Shown: positions 11,429-25,341 of the stretch, piece by piece | Position numbering within the stretch: position 1 is the stretch's first letter | Layout: each line of letters starts with the position of its first letter | Origin: Antrodiella citrinella | Taxonomy: Eukaryota > Basidiomycota > Agaricomycetes > Polyporales > Steccherinaceae | Direction of reading: 5' to 3' | DNA: 64,000 bases | Assembly (NCBI GenBank): GCA_004802725.1 | Contig: SGPM01000003.1 | Span: 124,001 to 188,000 of the forward strand | Notes under the pieces: generated by a model | What the model saw: only the letters and a program-made list of their open reading frames with translations | Told to the model about the DNA's origin: nothing | Databases searched by the model: none | Made by a program: the position numbers and the translations under genes

Positions 11429-13615
11429 TTACCGCATCTCTGCTTTTGAATACTGCGAAACGTGCTCATTCATAGGAACGAAGCCGTAGTCCGGCGAGAC
11501 TGTGAATATTCTGTCAGCGAACGGTGCTCTATAGAAAAGAGAAGACGTGGGAGAGAAGCGGCTGAACGATGGGCTCTTTGCAACAAAAGGAAACGGTCAA
11601 CTTACTCACATCGGTTGATATCAGCAGCTTCACCGGGGCTCGGTCCATAGCTGTCAACGCCTGGCGTGTTCGCTGCCGAACTGCTTGTCGACAAGCTCGA
11701 CGCAGATGTCGACGGTCGGACGCTCCGGTTCGTCAAGTTCCCATACATTGCACCACCCCCTTGTGCACCACCCGCGTGCCCGGTGTGTCGTACGTCGTCT
11801 ACCGGGTGATGATAAGCGAAGTCTGCTTGGGCAGGGTTAAATCCATATGTGTCCATGGAAGGCAACTGAATCATACTCCGCACCCGCGGGATGTTCCCAT
11901 TTCCTCCTACAGCATCATCCGACGGCTGGGGAGACGTAGACGGCCGCTCCGAGTTGGCAGAGAGCGGAGGATGTTCACCGTACGGTGACGGGTATGGTGA
12001 CATGGCGTGGCTGTGACGCCGATCTCGACGAATGCTCAGCGAGGGAGCTTGTCCCGGGTACGACGACTTGGAAGACGTCGGGCGTGAGTTGGGAGTGATG
12101 GGCCGCCCCGCCGATAGATGGTGGCTAGAACTTGGCCGCGAATAATCGTGATGCGCAAAGTGGTGGTTCGTGCTATCCTCGTACGGCGTCGGCAGAGACG
12201 ACATGGAGGAGACCGAGTATCCCGTCGCAGGCCTGCTGTCCGGGTCAAGTGACGTCGTGCTACCGCTGTGGTGGTGCGGACGCATATGCACCGAAGAGTA
12301 GGACGGATAAGTGTTCAGCGCAGTCGTCGGCGCTCTTGGATTTGCAGAGTAGCTGCTGCTTGGGTTCAACAAGCTCGACAAAGACCCGCCCGAGTGCGAA
12401 GAATTGCCGTTGGTGGGAGAAAAGGCCCAGTTGTCGTGGCTTGCATAGGAATATTGGGAACTAGGGGAGGAAAGCATCATGTCGCGGCTAGAATTGGAAT
12501 AAGAAACGGGGCTGAAGGCAGCAGACGACGGGGTATCTTCGGAAGGGGTAATCGGATGCAGGGTATGAGGGGAATGAGAATACATGTTGGAAGACATGGG
12601 AGGGTCGGGCGGCACGGTAAGAGGAGGGAGGGAGCGTGGATAGCTGGTGTTCCATCCAGGGGCGGTCGACTGGGTGAGCGGTGTGAACGAACCTGGAGCA
12701 GAGAACCCTCGACCGCGTTTCGGGGGCGAAGACGAGCCAGCAGGAATGAGAGGCACGGGGGCCATACCGGTGGCCGAACGGGGTGCAGGAATATTGTTTG
12801 CGTCGGCCGAGTCCCGCTTGCGCGGTTTGGGAAGACGCGGCGGAACGCGACGTTTGAAATTAGCAACCACCTCCGGAGCAGAATGCCTGTTGAGCGTTGG
12901 GTGGGCTGTGGAACACGACGCGACATAAACGAAAGAGAGAAGAGCAGAAACGGCCACTATATGGACTCACACCAGGTGCTCGCGTCGGGGTCGTCGATGG
13001 CGGGATCGACGTTGCGGAGATTGACTTTGCGCATGAAGCCATAGATCTGCAGAAGAAGATGAGCGGTGCTGTTGGAAGTGAAGTGAATGAGAGTTTCCGA
13101 AGCGGGCGCTTACGTTAAGTTGCCGGGAGAAGCTCGCGAAGCGCGACTGTCTGTATACACTCGGGAGGACGTGCAATGCGAGCTGCTCGGGACGTTCGAC
13201 GACGATGTGCTCCCCTGCTGGATCCCAGCGTATCATGTGTTGGTTCTCTGGTCGCTCGAGCAGACTGCATGGGGTGAGAGGGTGAGCGATGCGATGCGGG
13301 GTACGGGTGAGCAACTTACGCGTAGAGTTTTGTGAGGAAAGTGGCCTGGGGCTTGGCGGGCTGGGACGGGAGACCATCCGACTTTGTGGCGGTTGGCGAC
13401 TCCTGCTTTGGCGAGTGCGAGGAGGGCGAGTGGGACGATGCGTCGTGAGAGGGACTGTCGTGGTCGTCGGGGAGGGCGGGCTGGGAGGTGATGAGTTGNG
13501 GNGGATATACGATCTGGGAAGAGGACTGTGCGGAGAGATGGTAAGACTGCTGCTGTTGTGAGGAAGTATCCTGGCGCGGATACTGGCGGGCGTAGGTGGG
13601 ATAGAGGTCGGCCAT
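11429..13615 (-). CDS. HSF-type DNA-binding domain transcription factor
   Basis: Five exons (13615-13320, 13264-13114, 13046-12971, 12905-11610, 11499-11429) encode 629 residues. The first exon is Gln/Ser/Pro-rich. The HSF DNA-binding domain, roughly residues 92-195, is rebuilt across three introns: FLTKLYALLERPENQ, then IRWDPAGEHIVV, FASFSRQLNIYGFMRKV and TWSHPTLNRHS. Recognition-helix and wing residues are intact. About 430 Ser/Pro/Tyr-rich residues follow. I see no heptad-repeat trimerisation region or response-regulator domain, so this is neither a classical Hsf1 nor Skn7; it is closer in style to Sfl1/Mga1-like fungal factors. It probably acts in the nucleus on stress or developmental genes. 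Two N bases (13499, 13502) fall in CCN codons and so both read as Pro. An upstream in-frame extension lacking an ATG was not used. Confidence 0.85.
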
Positions 13616-16399
13616 GGATGTCGAGAAGACGGGGCACGAGGCGACGAAGAGCGGTCGCAAGGGATGAGAGAAGGAGTAGCGGGGTCGCGGGAGACGAGGA
13701 AGCGAATTGACGGTCCGAATTATAAAGGAAGAGGAGGAGGTCTTTGAGCAAACACCAAGACGGTGCACACACGTAAACTAGGCGTCTCCGTTGTCTCTGT
13801 CCTTGCCTGCCTATTCCGGTCGCTCTCTGCGCCGGGGGAGTCCAACGTCGTCGTCGCTGGGCCCGGCTGGCGGAGTCCCAATCTTCCCCAGATTGCATTC
13901 CCAGTTTCTGTCGTCACATACCATTGTGTCGGGTCATGCAGTTCGGGGTCCTGCCCCTCCCCCCGTCGCGTGCACCCCGACGCTCTGCCTCCTCTCATCG
14001 TCGATCCTTCTGATTCTCTCAGCCTGCACTGCCGACTGTGATCCATGCCCGCGTTTGGTCGACCCATTCGCTGCTCTCGCCTGCTTTCCAGAACAGAACA
14101 TGCCAACTGCCCATCGCACAGACGCCCGCCTTCCATCTGAATGGTTCAACGTTCAAAGCTCTCAATCTCCATCCATCCTCTCTGATCGAACTTCCCTCCT
14201 CCTCGGGATACAACTCGCTGTCTGTGCCGAGCCACCTGCCGCCCCGGGATCTCCCTTTCATCTCCCCCTCCCTCCGCTGCCACTGGCCTCCAGCTGAGCT
14301 CCGTCTTTCTCGCGGAGACACCCTTGTCGGCATCCCACAATAGCTCACACTGCTCCCTCCCCAGCAGGGTCCAACCCCGGAACTTCACTTCGCACGGACC
14401 CTAATATCCACACCCTCTCCCAGAATTCACCGGGGCATACTTGGCACTCTCTCTCCATCTCGCGCTAAACTCCGTCCCCGCCTCCTTCTTCTCACCGCTC
14501 GTTTTGCGCTCCAATCTCATTTCTCTCGTATCCGTCTTTGTATCTCTCCATCTATGAATCTCCTCCCTCGTCTCAATATCGCCATACTCGGCTTTTCAGG
14601 TGCGACCGTGGGGCTTTCACAGCGCGGCGACCATCTCGTCTTGCCCAGTCTAGAATCTGGCTGACGAGGGGGGCTGCAAGCGCCGGCAGACGCCGCCGCA
14701 AACACAAACACAGCAACAGCCAGTCCCTGGAAAGAAATGTTGTGTGTGACTCAGAGACAAGTTCTCTCTCCACTGCATCGGAGTATCCTCGATGCTTCCG
14801 GGTCCCTCTCTGCCCCATTTCAACGGTCGCTTTGCTTTGCAGGCCAGGCAGTCCTAACAGCGTCCGCCCGCGCCTAGTGCTCTGTGTAAGCATGACAGGC
14901 TGCTAAGCATCCTCGAGGCCTGCTCTGCTCTGTGATAGGTTATCTACATTCAAAGGATGGATATGGATGTGTGTCCCCGAGCGTTGACCGAAGAGTTGAA
15001 TGTAACAGACGCCGGCGATCTGACCCTTCGAATCCCAATCACTCGCTTTGCTTCTCCCCTTCCGCCGGCACCCACAGACGCACGCCACCACACCCATCAA
15101 TCTTCGTCCCCCCTGTAGACTCCGACCGTGAAACGAAAAGGAAAGGAAACACTTGCGCCACACTGCGCGCGCGATTGCACGTACCCTTCCTCGTCGTCCC
15201 GCCCCCGACGTCGCCCCGGAGAGTGTCGTCCAGGGCTCGTACACGTCCACCGGCCGGCTCATCGCCCAGGGTTCACATTCATTGACCCTCAAGTCCTCGC
15301 TGGGCCGTCCTGACTAGGGTTGTCTATTACGGAATGCCCTCGCGAACGCACACTCTCTCATGGGCTCGCGACGGACACCGATCGATTCATACCCGGGGTT
15401 TCTGGTGTTCTGCTTTCTGGATAGCTCATTCCGCGTTCAAGCGTACGCAAAAAAACCCCCAGTGTTCCGACCGGTCTCCACCGACGCTTGCCACTCGGCG
15501 GAAAACTCAATGCCATACATATGCACAACCGGTCATCTGCCCTGATTGCAGTTTCTTTGGATCACCATTAGGCAGTAAGAGGTGGGTCGCCGTACGAGGG
15601 TGCCAAGGGTAATGCCGGTGGTGCTCCGTCATGTCTGAAACCTGTTTGTTCCTTGCTAGGAACGAACGAACGAACGACGAAGGCAACACTTTCCGACATC
15701 GCTACGCGTGGAGGCGTTCGACAATGGCGAAGTCATTTCCGTCGGTGGAGGCTGACAGGTGCCAAACGAAAGTGGCTTTGAGAAACTATAGCTTCAAGTT
15801 GAAACGAGGATATCCTAGCTAGAACGTAATACATCGCACTGATTTTCTCAAGGTTCGATGATACCGTCCACGCTGAACCTGTTTCTGTTGATTCCTTCAT
15901 TTCGACTGTAGGTTTTGTTACGCACACACGCGTGTCTTGGTGTGCTGTTCCGTTTCTTCTTCTCGAGAGGTCATTTCTGATCTGCCCCTCCGAGTCGTCG
16001 TCGGAATGTCGCGTTGCCAACTTCAACTTCTCCAACACGTCGGACGTCGTCGACGCTGCTACAACGGGTATGAACGACGCCTACTTTGAATGGTAGAGAG
16101 CGGCATTTCCCAAGCCAAGTTCAGTACAAGGGAGGCATGCAACGGTCGGAGTTTCCTGCACAGACTGACGTTGCCACAGAAGCCTAAGCTTCGTACACGC
16201 ATGGCAGGTACGCTTTTTCCACTTCTACGGACATGACCGGTCTTTTCTTCTTCTGTACTGTGCTTGTGCTATACATGCAAACCACCTCTGGTAGTTGGAT
16301 ATCCGATATCCTGCAACTTCATGCTTGTGATGAGTGATGACTGACTACTTACGCGAATGAGCCTGAGTGCCAGCGAGGTCGGAAATAGTAAGGCGCAGA

Positions 16400-16409
16400 G
16401 GGGGGGGGG
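16400..16409. repeat. Poly-G run (10 G)
   Basis: Ten consecutive G on the plus strand lie in the gene-free region upstream of the HSF factor. Such runs are prone to sequencing and replication slippage. Confidence 0.9.
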
Positions 16410-16606
16410 TGACCGTGACCTGGGCCATACGCCCGCTCGTCCGCTCGTATGCCGCCGGTTGCGCCAGCACACGACACGACGGGGTGCACCGGCAGTGCAC
16501 ACGCACACGCGAATGGGTAGGCTGTGAGAGACCGACCATCCATACCTGTTCATTTCATTCCGTGCACCATCCAAACGCCCCCGGCCGGCTATCTCGGAAG
16601 CAAATC

Positions 16607-16633
16607 CCGCCCAACCCCAACCCCAACCCCCCG
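16607..16633. repeat. CCCCAA-type short tandem repeat
   Basis: About three to four units of CCCCAA occur in a row, ending in a C run. The G-rich complement could form a G-quadruplex. It resembles telomere-like repeats in form, but it is internal, short, and not the TTAGGG unit usual in fungi. Confidence 0.75.
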
Positions 16634-18345
16634 CGCACCGCGGACCAAATTCCCAAACCGAGGTCTTCCGCCGGCAGTAGGCCTGGTGTGTTGCACACGG
16701 CGCGCAACAGGGAGATCGCGCCTAAGCCGGTTCTCGCCTAACAGTTTTTTGTTTGACGGAGGGAATTATATTTTGGAACGATCGGAGATCGTTTTCAATT
16801 GAACGTACCCACCCCCCCGTGTAGACTTCCCCATATATAAAATTAATATTGGAAGCCGAGTCACCGACGAGCGTGCTCGCGTGAGCCTTGGCGATGGGCG
16901 GAAGGAGGGATCGACGAGCGGTGTGGATCTTGCACAGGAGCCTGAGCCTGAGACTCTTGTTGTTGGTTGTTGGTCGTTACGGTACTTGCAGTAATCGTAT
17001 GCCGTCAACCAGCGCACACTCCTCGGATGTGCGAGGAGGGAGAGAGGAGGGAGCGCAAAAGGTCGAAAGCGAGGAAAGAAGCGACAGTTTATTTAAGCAG
17101 CGAGAACTCTAGGCCAATGAGATCCCAGATACACGCGAGCGAGGCGAGGCGAAGCGGAAGAAGGGGATCCCCAGACCTTTTGGTCCGAGTCCCAAGGGAA
17201 GAAGCACCAGAAGCTTCCGAACCCACCGAAAACAGAGTTACCCTTGCACGCCTTGTGATAATAGGTGACAATGGCACAGTTCACAGGCGACGCTGATTTG
17301 CCGGTAATCCGGCGACCTCTTGTCAAACAACTGGCAAGATCGTGTTCGAGGAAGTGACAGCGTCGCGACATGTCAGCTCCTCGGCAGGAAACGCCAAACC
17401 ACACAGCCGCAAGAGAACAGGGTAAGGAGGAAACACTAAGTGAATGGATTGGGAGCATGGAGAGCGTGTTGTAAAGTATGTCTATGTATGTATGAATGGA
17501 CTCGTAAATACGTATGGGACTGTAAGATTGTGTGGCGGGCGGATCCGGATCCTCCTGATAGGTTGAGAGCACGTCAGGTAACCGTAGATGGAACAAATGA
17601 CAAGGGGGGCAGGGTATGCGGAAAGGAGGAGTGGAACCGGGGATGAGTGAGAATAAACAAGGTATGGTATAGTGTGAGCAAAACACAGAAGCATAATAGC
17701 ACGGCAGGGAGGGAAGGGAAGGGGAGAGGAGGAGATGGAGATGGAGGGGCAAGGACAGTATATGGTCAGCAAATAATATTATTTCGAAAAAAGCAACGAG
17801 AAAAGGAAGAAGAAAGGACCATTGCAAGGACCAAAGACTAAAAAACGAGAATGCAGCAGGGTGATGGTACAGTGAGATGTGGCTTCAATTGAATGCGAAG
17901 AGCGGCTCTGGCGTGGCTTGTGGCGAATGGATGGGATCACCATGCGGAGATTTGACCATCGCGCAAGGACCCCGGCTGGCCGAATCATGGGAATGTGGTA
18001 TGTAGGCTGTGGTGGATGATTGTGGTTGTTGGAATGTGAATGGAGAGCGCAATGAGAGAAGAAAAGAAAGCTTGGAAAAAGTCCACCGGTTAACGTCAAC
18101 CTCCCTCCTCCCTGATACAAGACGGAAACAAAGAGCGGCAGTGCAATAGCAAACGCAGAGTCATCAAGGAATCGTAACCAAAGAAGATGTTACATACGGA
18201 AGGAGAGTGAGTCAAGTAGCGGGTCAAGATTACGCCAGTTGCGCATGCAAAATCCAGGGTTTGAAAGCAGGTAACAATAACGTTGAAATAATGAGGTCAA
18301 ATCCAAGGTCCAAGGGGTTGATCCATGAGGGAGACGGGAAGGGGA

Positions 18346-21190
<2,845 letters not shown>

Positions 21191-24100
21191 GACGCTGGAT
21201 ATCGGGGTATTATTGTGTGGCACTCGGCCACAGACGACGGAGCAGAGTGAGCTGCTGGATACTTTTGAGCCGACGAGATGACTGCCACAGCTGTGGACTT
21301 GAGTAGGACGGTGGTGACGGTGGTGAGCAGGCTGGCGGAGGCGGAGGGACGGCTCTGGCTGTTTTCCAGGGCGGCATAAGGTGAATAATTGGTCTACTAA
21401 TATTACGTGAGCACACCTCGGCCTCTCCCAAATCCGTCACACGGTCCGTTTTCGAGCCGCGTGCCTTGTCTCTTTTGGAGAGCATGTCGAGACAAAGGCC
21501 TTCGTGCAAACGCAAGTATCAATATCCTAACTTATTAACACTGCTGGGAGTACTGCACAGTCCACGCACAGTGTCCGACTTACAGTGCACGCCGTGTTAC
21601 CGCACGGCACAGCGGAATAAGCCGAGCCCAAGCAGAATGGTTTAACCTTCTACTTAGGTAAAAGCTGTATATGTTCCGTCGACGTTCACAGCCTGTTCAT
21701 TCAACTTGAGCCACCAGCTGTGGTGGCAAACCCACGGTGCACGCTGTGAAATGTGATGTAAACCTTCACGAACTGACCCCGAAGACCGAAGACAAGACAT
21801 GGATACGACCGAAGCTTCATATCCGTTGAGGACGAGTTCTGGACTTAGTCTGATAGAACCCCGGAGCACTAAAAGAATCAAGTCTCATCGAATGAAACAT
21901 TGCCAGTGTTCTCATGCTGACCTGGCAATATTGCTGCTGTAGCCTAAGCCGACTGGCTGGTACATTGAACCGTGATGCAGTAGTATTGTCCTGCAACATG
22001 CGAAGATATGCTCAAATTGATTCATAACACAAGTCGCCAGCGTGTTCTAGTCTGAGAGACTCTGCGCATTCGGCGAGACACAATGAGACTCAAAAAAGCT
22101 CGGTCTGGATTCTGTGTGTGGCGCGACCTGTCTGCAAAGATGAGTAGGCTCATAGAACTCCGCGACAGTCTCTATGGAATGAGATGACTGGGAGGCTGAC
22201 GTTACCTGCATGATCAATGATCTGACACGCAATCTGACATAGATCTAAGCTCCTTGCTTCCCTTGCTCGTGTCACTGGCAGCGATCCTGTCCTCAACTTC
22301 GCCATGATCCGCACATATAAGCAAACGTCGTTTACAGACACGCCATGGGGTTCCAGAGAGCTGCGGCCAATGCGACAGCATGTCATCGGCATAAGTATTG
22401 ACAGTTACCAGTTCGACTCTCGAGGCGGGTAGTGTCGAGCTCGCTGAGGTCGATGAATAGACGACGTGAAATACTTCCAACTGCATCAAACATATCTTGG
22501 ATGTGTTCTGTGGACTCGGAGGCGTTGGAAATAGAGACCCGGACGCTCCTTTTGCGACGATTTGCTTCAGTTTATAGGTTCGGAACTACAGTCCTTCGGA
22601 GCGCTGATGTCCAAGGCAGCCGCGCGAAAGATCTGACACTTCGGTTCGGCCTTCAATTAGGAACCAAGAATGCAATCTGCCTTGCCTGCACGGTGAGTGT
22701 TGTATGTTAACGATAGCAGCGATTCCTTCGGACGGCAGCAAGGGTTGCGCGGCAATCGCTTCGGTCTATTTCGCAGCCCGATAGCGGAAGGGCGAACATG
22801 GTGCACCGCCTCCAACAACAATCCTGTCCATTATCAAGAAAAATAGCGGCTGAAACAATAAGCAAAGAGCATGCAAAGTGACGACGACGTACACGGCAGC
22901 TATCGTATTATGAAGTAGTGCCGATCGTCGGAAAGTTGATCTTGGTTAAAGCTTGAGCGCATGTTCCAACTTCTAAGTAGTTGCTGGCCCGGGGTACGAC
23001 CATCATTCTGTCTTCCGCCGACTATTCATTGGGTCGGCAAGTTCTAACAGTGCGCGACTTACAATGAATACCGGTCAAATAGCTCGCTGCTGCATAAAAC
23101 GTTGACAAAGCCGTCTTCAGTGGTCAATGTCAAGATACGACTTCGGTGACTCACCGATGTAGTCCTATTCATTCGCCGTCATTGTCGGAAGATATGTTAT
23201 CATGCAAGAGAGGCGTCTGGCGAGATGAAGCTAGTGAGTTGCAGTGGACCTGAGGCCTGAGTATTTATTCACGAAGTGGTAAATGGCTTGAGAATGTCAC
23301 AATGGGGTCGGTAAATCTTTCAGCTACGCATTAGTAATCGTCGGACATTGTTTCAGGGCTCAAAAGCTCACCGTTAGGCCCTCATCTCACACACAATGAA
23401 ATACACAGCGAGGGTGCAAACGACAAATAGCAATGGGATGCCGTTATATGGTGGTCCCTGGCGAGCCTGTGGTTTTGTCATCAGGATTGGAGTGTGTACC
23501 TGCAAATGAATGTCAGTAGCCATGAGCTCAAGATGGCGAGTTTTATCTTACACCTTCCGCGATCTTTCAGAAATATGAACCTTGCAGCTTAGCCCTCAGC
23601 GAAAGGTCGCGAAAACTACATGAATGGTCCATCGTCGAGAGAATTGCGATGTAAGGACCGGAAAGCTACGTCTAAGGCGTAAAAAGTGTGCTCCTGCCAT
23701 TTGTTTGGGGCACTCACCCAGACTGTAGCCAAAAGCGACCAGGGTGCAGAGAGTAGAACGGGGACCGGGTTATCCGAAGGCCAGAATAGAGGTGGGAACT
23801 CGTGGCGCTGCAAACGCCGAGTTCTGCATCACCTGGTTTCTCCCAGACTCAGTAGAAAGGGCAGCTTCGATAAGCCGTACATATTCCGCTTACCATGAGG
23901 TCGATGTCCGGGAAACTGGGAGCCAGCAGAAGCTTTCACAAAGTCAGGAGGACCTTGGAGAGACGCAGCAACGCGATATCTTCGCAAGCTGGGGTTCAAA
24001 TCCCTGACCCAGTGGGAAGTATTGGAAATAGAGACCGTAAGGGGATGATGTTTAGTCTTATTCTGACGCTGTGAGTAGACGCAATTCTGCATCATGTTTT

Positions 24101-25341
24101 GTCCGATTACGCTCTATTTGAGTAGACTCGAGGTAGAACCTCAATCACTGGTCCGGAATACCACGGATCCTAGACATCAAAGAGTATGAGCTTCGAGCCA
24201 CTTCAACGCTATTGACATACCATTTGAGCGCGATGTTGCCTTGAATGTGCCTTGAATGAGCATAATTGACGTTTATCCTTCTTATTCCACCAAGGAGAAT
24301 GCTGGCGAGGAGAGTAATTGATGGTTAAATCCGAGCGGAGTGCCTGGCTTGCAGTGTCGCTGACTCGCTGGAGCTCGAATGGGAAACAAATTACAAACGG
24401 ATCATCCGATAATGCGCATGGCTGGAAACTGGAGACCCTCGGATGCGGAGACCTGGGGATAATGTTTTTCTCGTGGCCGACCGCGGAGGTGTCTGCATCG
24501 CCTGCTCGAACCGTACTACTGCTCGCAGTCAGGTCCGAGCCCGATGCTAGGTGTTTTATCATTGCAGCACGGGCGCGACATGCTATACATGATGTGAGGA
24601 TAATACGAACGGCAGCGATGATCGTACGGGAAGTTAGAGCACGGTTGTGGGCTGCTCTTTGTGACTTGAGCGAATGTCGAGGTGTGAGCGCAAACCAGGA
24701 AGCACAAGTACTTGCTGTTTCCGGGTTTGGAAAGATCCCGATCATGTCTACCCGATTTTACCTCCGGTCTGGTCGGAAGCACCCGCACCACCAACCCGCA
24801 GACGCCCATGCTGGAGGTTTTCCAATACAGCCTGCGAAACACTACTCTTTATTTCGGTCGCTGTCTCAGGCTCTCTGCTCGCTCCTGAGACCTCAAAACA
24901 TAGCGACGACCTGCGAGCGTGGACCGTGACGACTGGTATGTCTACTGAGATTCAGCAGGCAAGTCGTATCTTCCATCCACCGAGTCAAACGGAAGATGAC
25001 CATCATGATCCTGCACCAGGCAAGATCCCAGCCACAGATCAGCTCGTCCTTGCGCAAAATTGCGCGCAACGCTTGTCTTGCCCTCTGAACTATATCAGTA
25101 TCAGCTTTCTGGCGTCCTCTCATGTCTCACCGTGGCTGTTGACCTCTCGTCCGTTCTAATCTGAAAGGTTTCTTGTGAGTTGTCTGATACAAGTGTATAC
25201 CCAACTCTGACCGCCGCTTCCCGGATTCTCCGGTCCACCTTCTTTTTCGCAGGGCTTTCACTGTATTGCAGAGGAGATATAAGTAATCCCTTCTTGCTTC
25301 ATCGCAGAAGAACTCAACCGTAGTTCGTCTGGCTTCTCACC
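21191..25341. other. Gene-poor region between kinase and MFS genes
   Basis: In these 4.1 kb I could not support a full gene. The left end must hold the kinase promoter and perhaps a missing 5' exon. The right end holds the MFS promoter, with a GATATAAG string about 65 bp before its ATG. A 49-codon frame with a hydrophobic C-terminus (23374-23523, minus) is listed separately. Frames of up to 203 codons around 24,200-24,930 overlap on both strands and show no known motif. Confidence 0.45.
23374..23523 (-). CDS. Candidate small tail-anchored protein (or last exon)
   Basis: A 49-codon frame opens with MATDIHLQ, has a Pro/Gln/Arg-rich middle, and ends with about 20 hydrophobic residues (GIPLLFVVCTLAVYFIV) followed by CEMRA, the layout of a tail-anchored membrane protein. 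A good acceptor (TTTGCAG) lies eight codons into the frame, so this may instead be the last exon of a spliced minus-strand gene with upstream exons near 23,700-24,050. I could not link those exons with consistent phase. No family is recognised. Confidence 0.25.
   Translation of the reverse strand: MATDIHLQVHTPILMTKPQARQGPPYNGIPLLFVVCTLAVYFIVCEMRA

Larger units (their letters stand above)
13616..18345. other. Large gene-free region upstream of the HSF factor
   Basis: The 4.7 kb between the HSF-factor start and the kinase stop (both minus strand) shows no family-supported frame or convincing exon chain. From 13,616 to about 15,300 the plus strand is pyrimidine-rich with many short frames, consistent with a long promoter and 5' leader. 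Between 16,400 and 16,640 there are a ten-G run and a CCCCAA-type repeat. From about 17,000 to 18,345 the plus strand is purine-rich, consistent with the kinase 3' UTR. A TATATAAAATTA string sits at about 16,833. Confidence 0.55.

Noticed and set aside
17093..17827. 244-codon minus-strand frame rich in Leu, Pro and Ser
   Set aside because: It arises from a purine-rich plus strand (pyrimidine-rich minus) in the putative kinase 3' region. The residue composition is what such sequence gives by chance.
23990..24010. tRNA T-loop-like string GGGGTTCAAATCCCTG
   Set aside because: No A-box or cloverleaf could be built upstream on either strand with normal spacing, and the would-be acceptor stem has a mismatch and wrong arm lengths.
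24209..24929. Frames of 178 (minus) and 203 (plus) codons overlapping each other
   Set aside because: Neither shows a recognisable motif, and no flanking splice sites or neighbouring exons extend them. They are probably chance frames.
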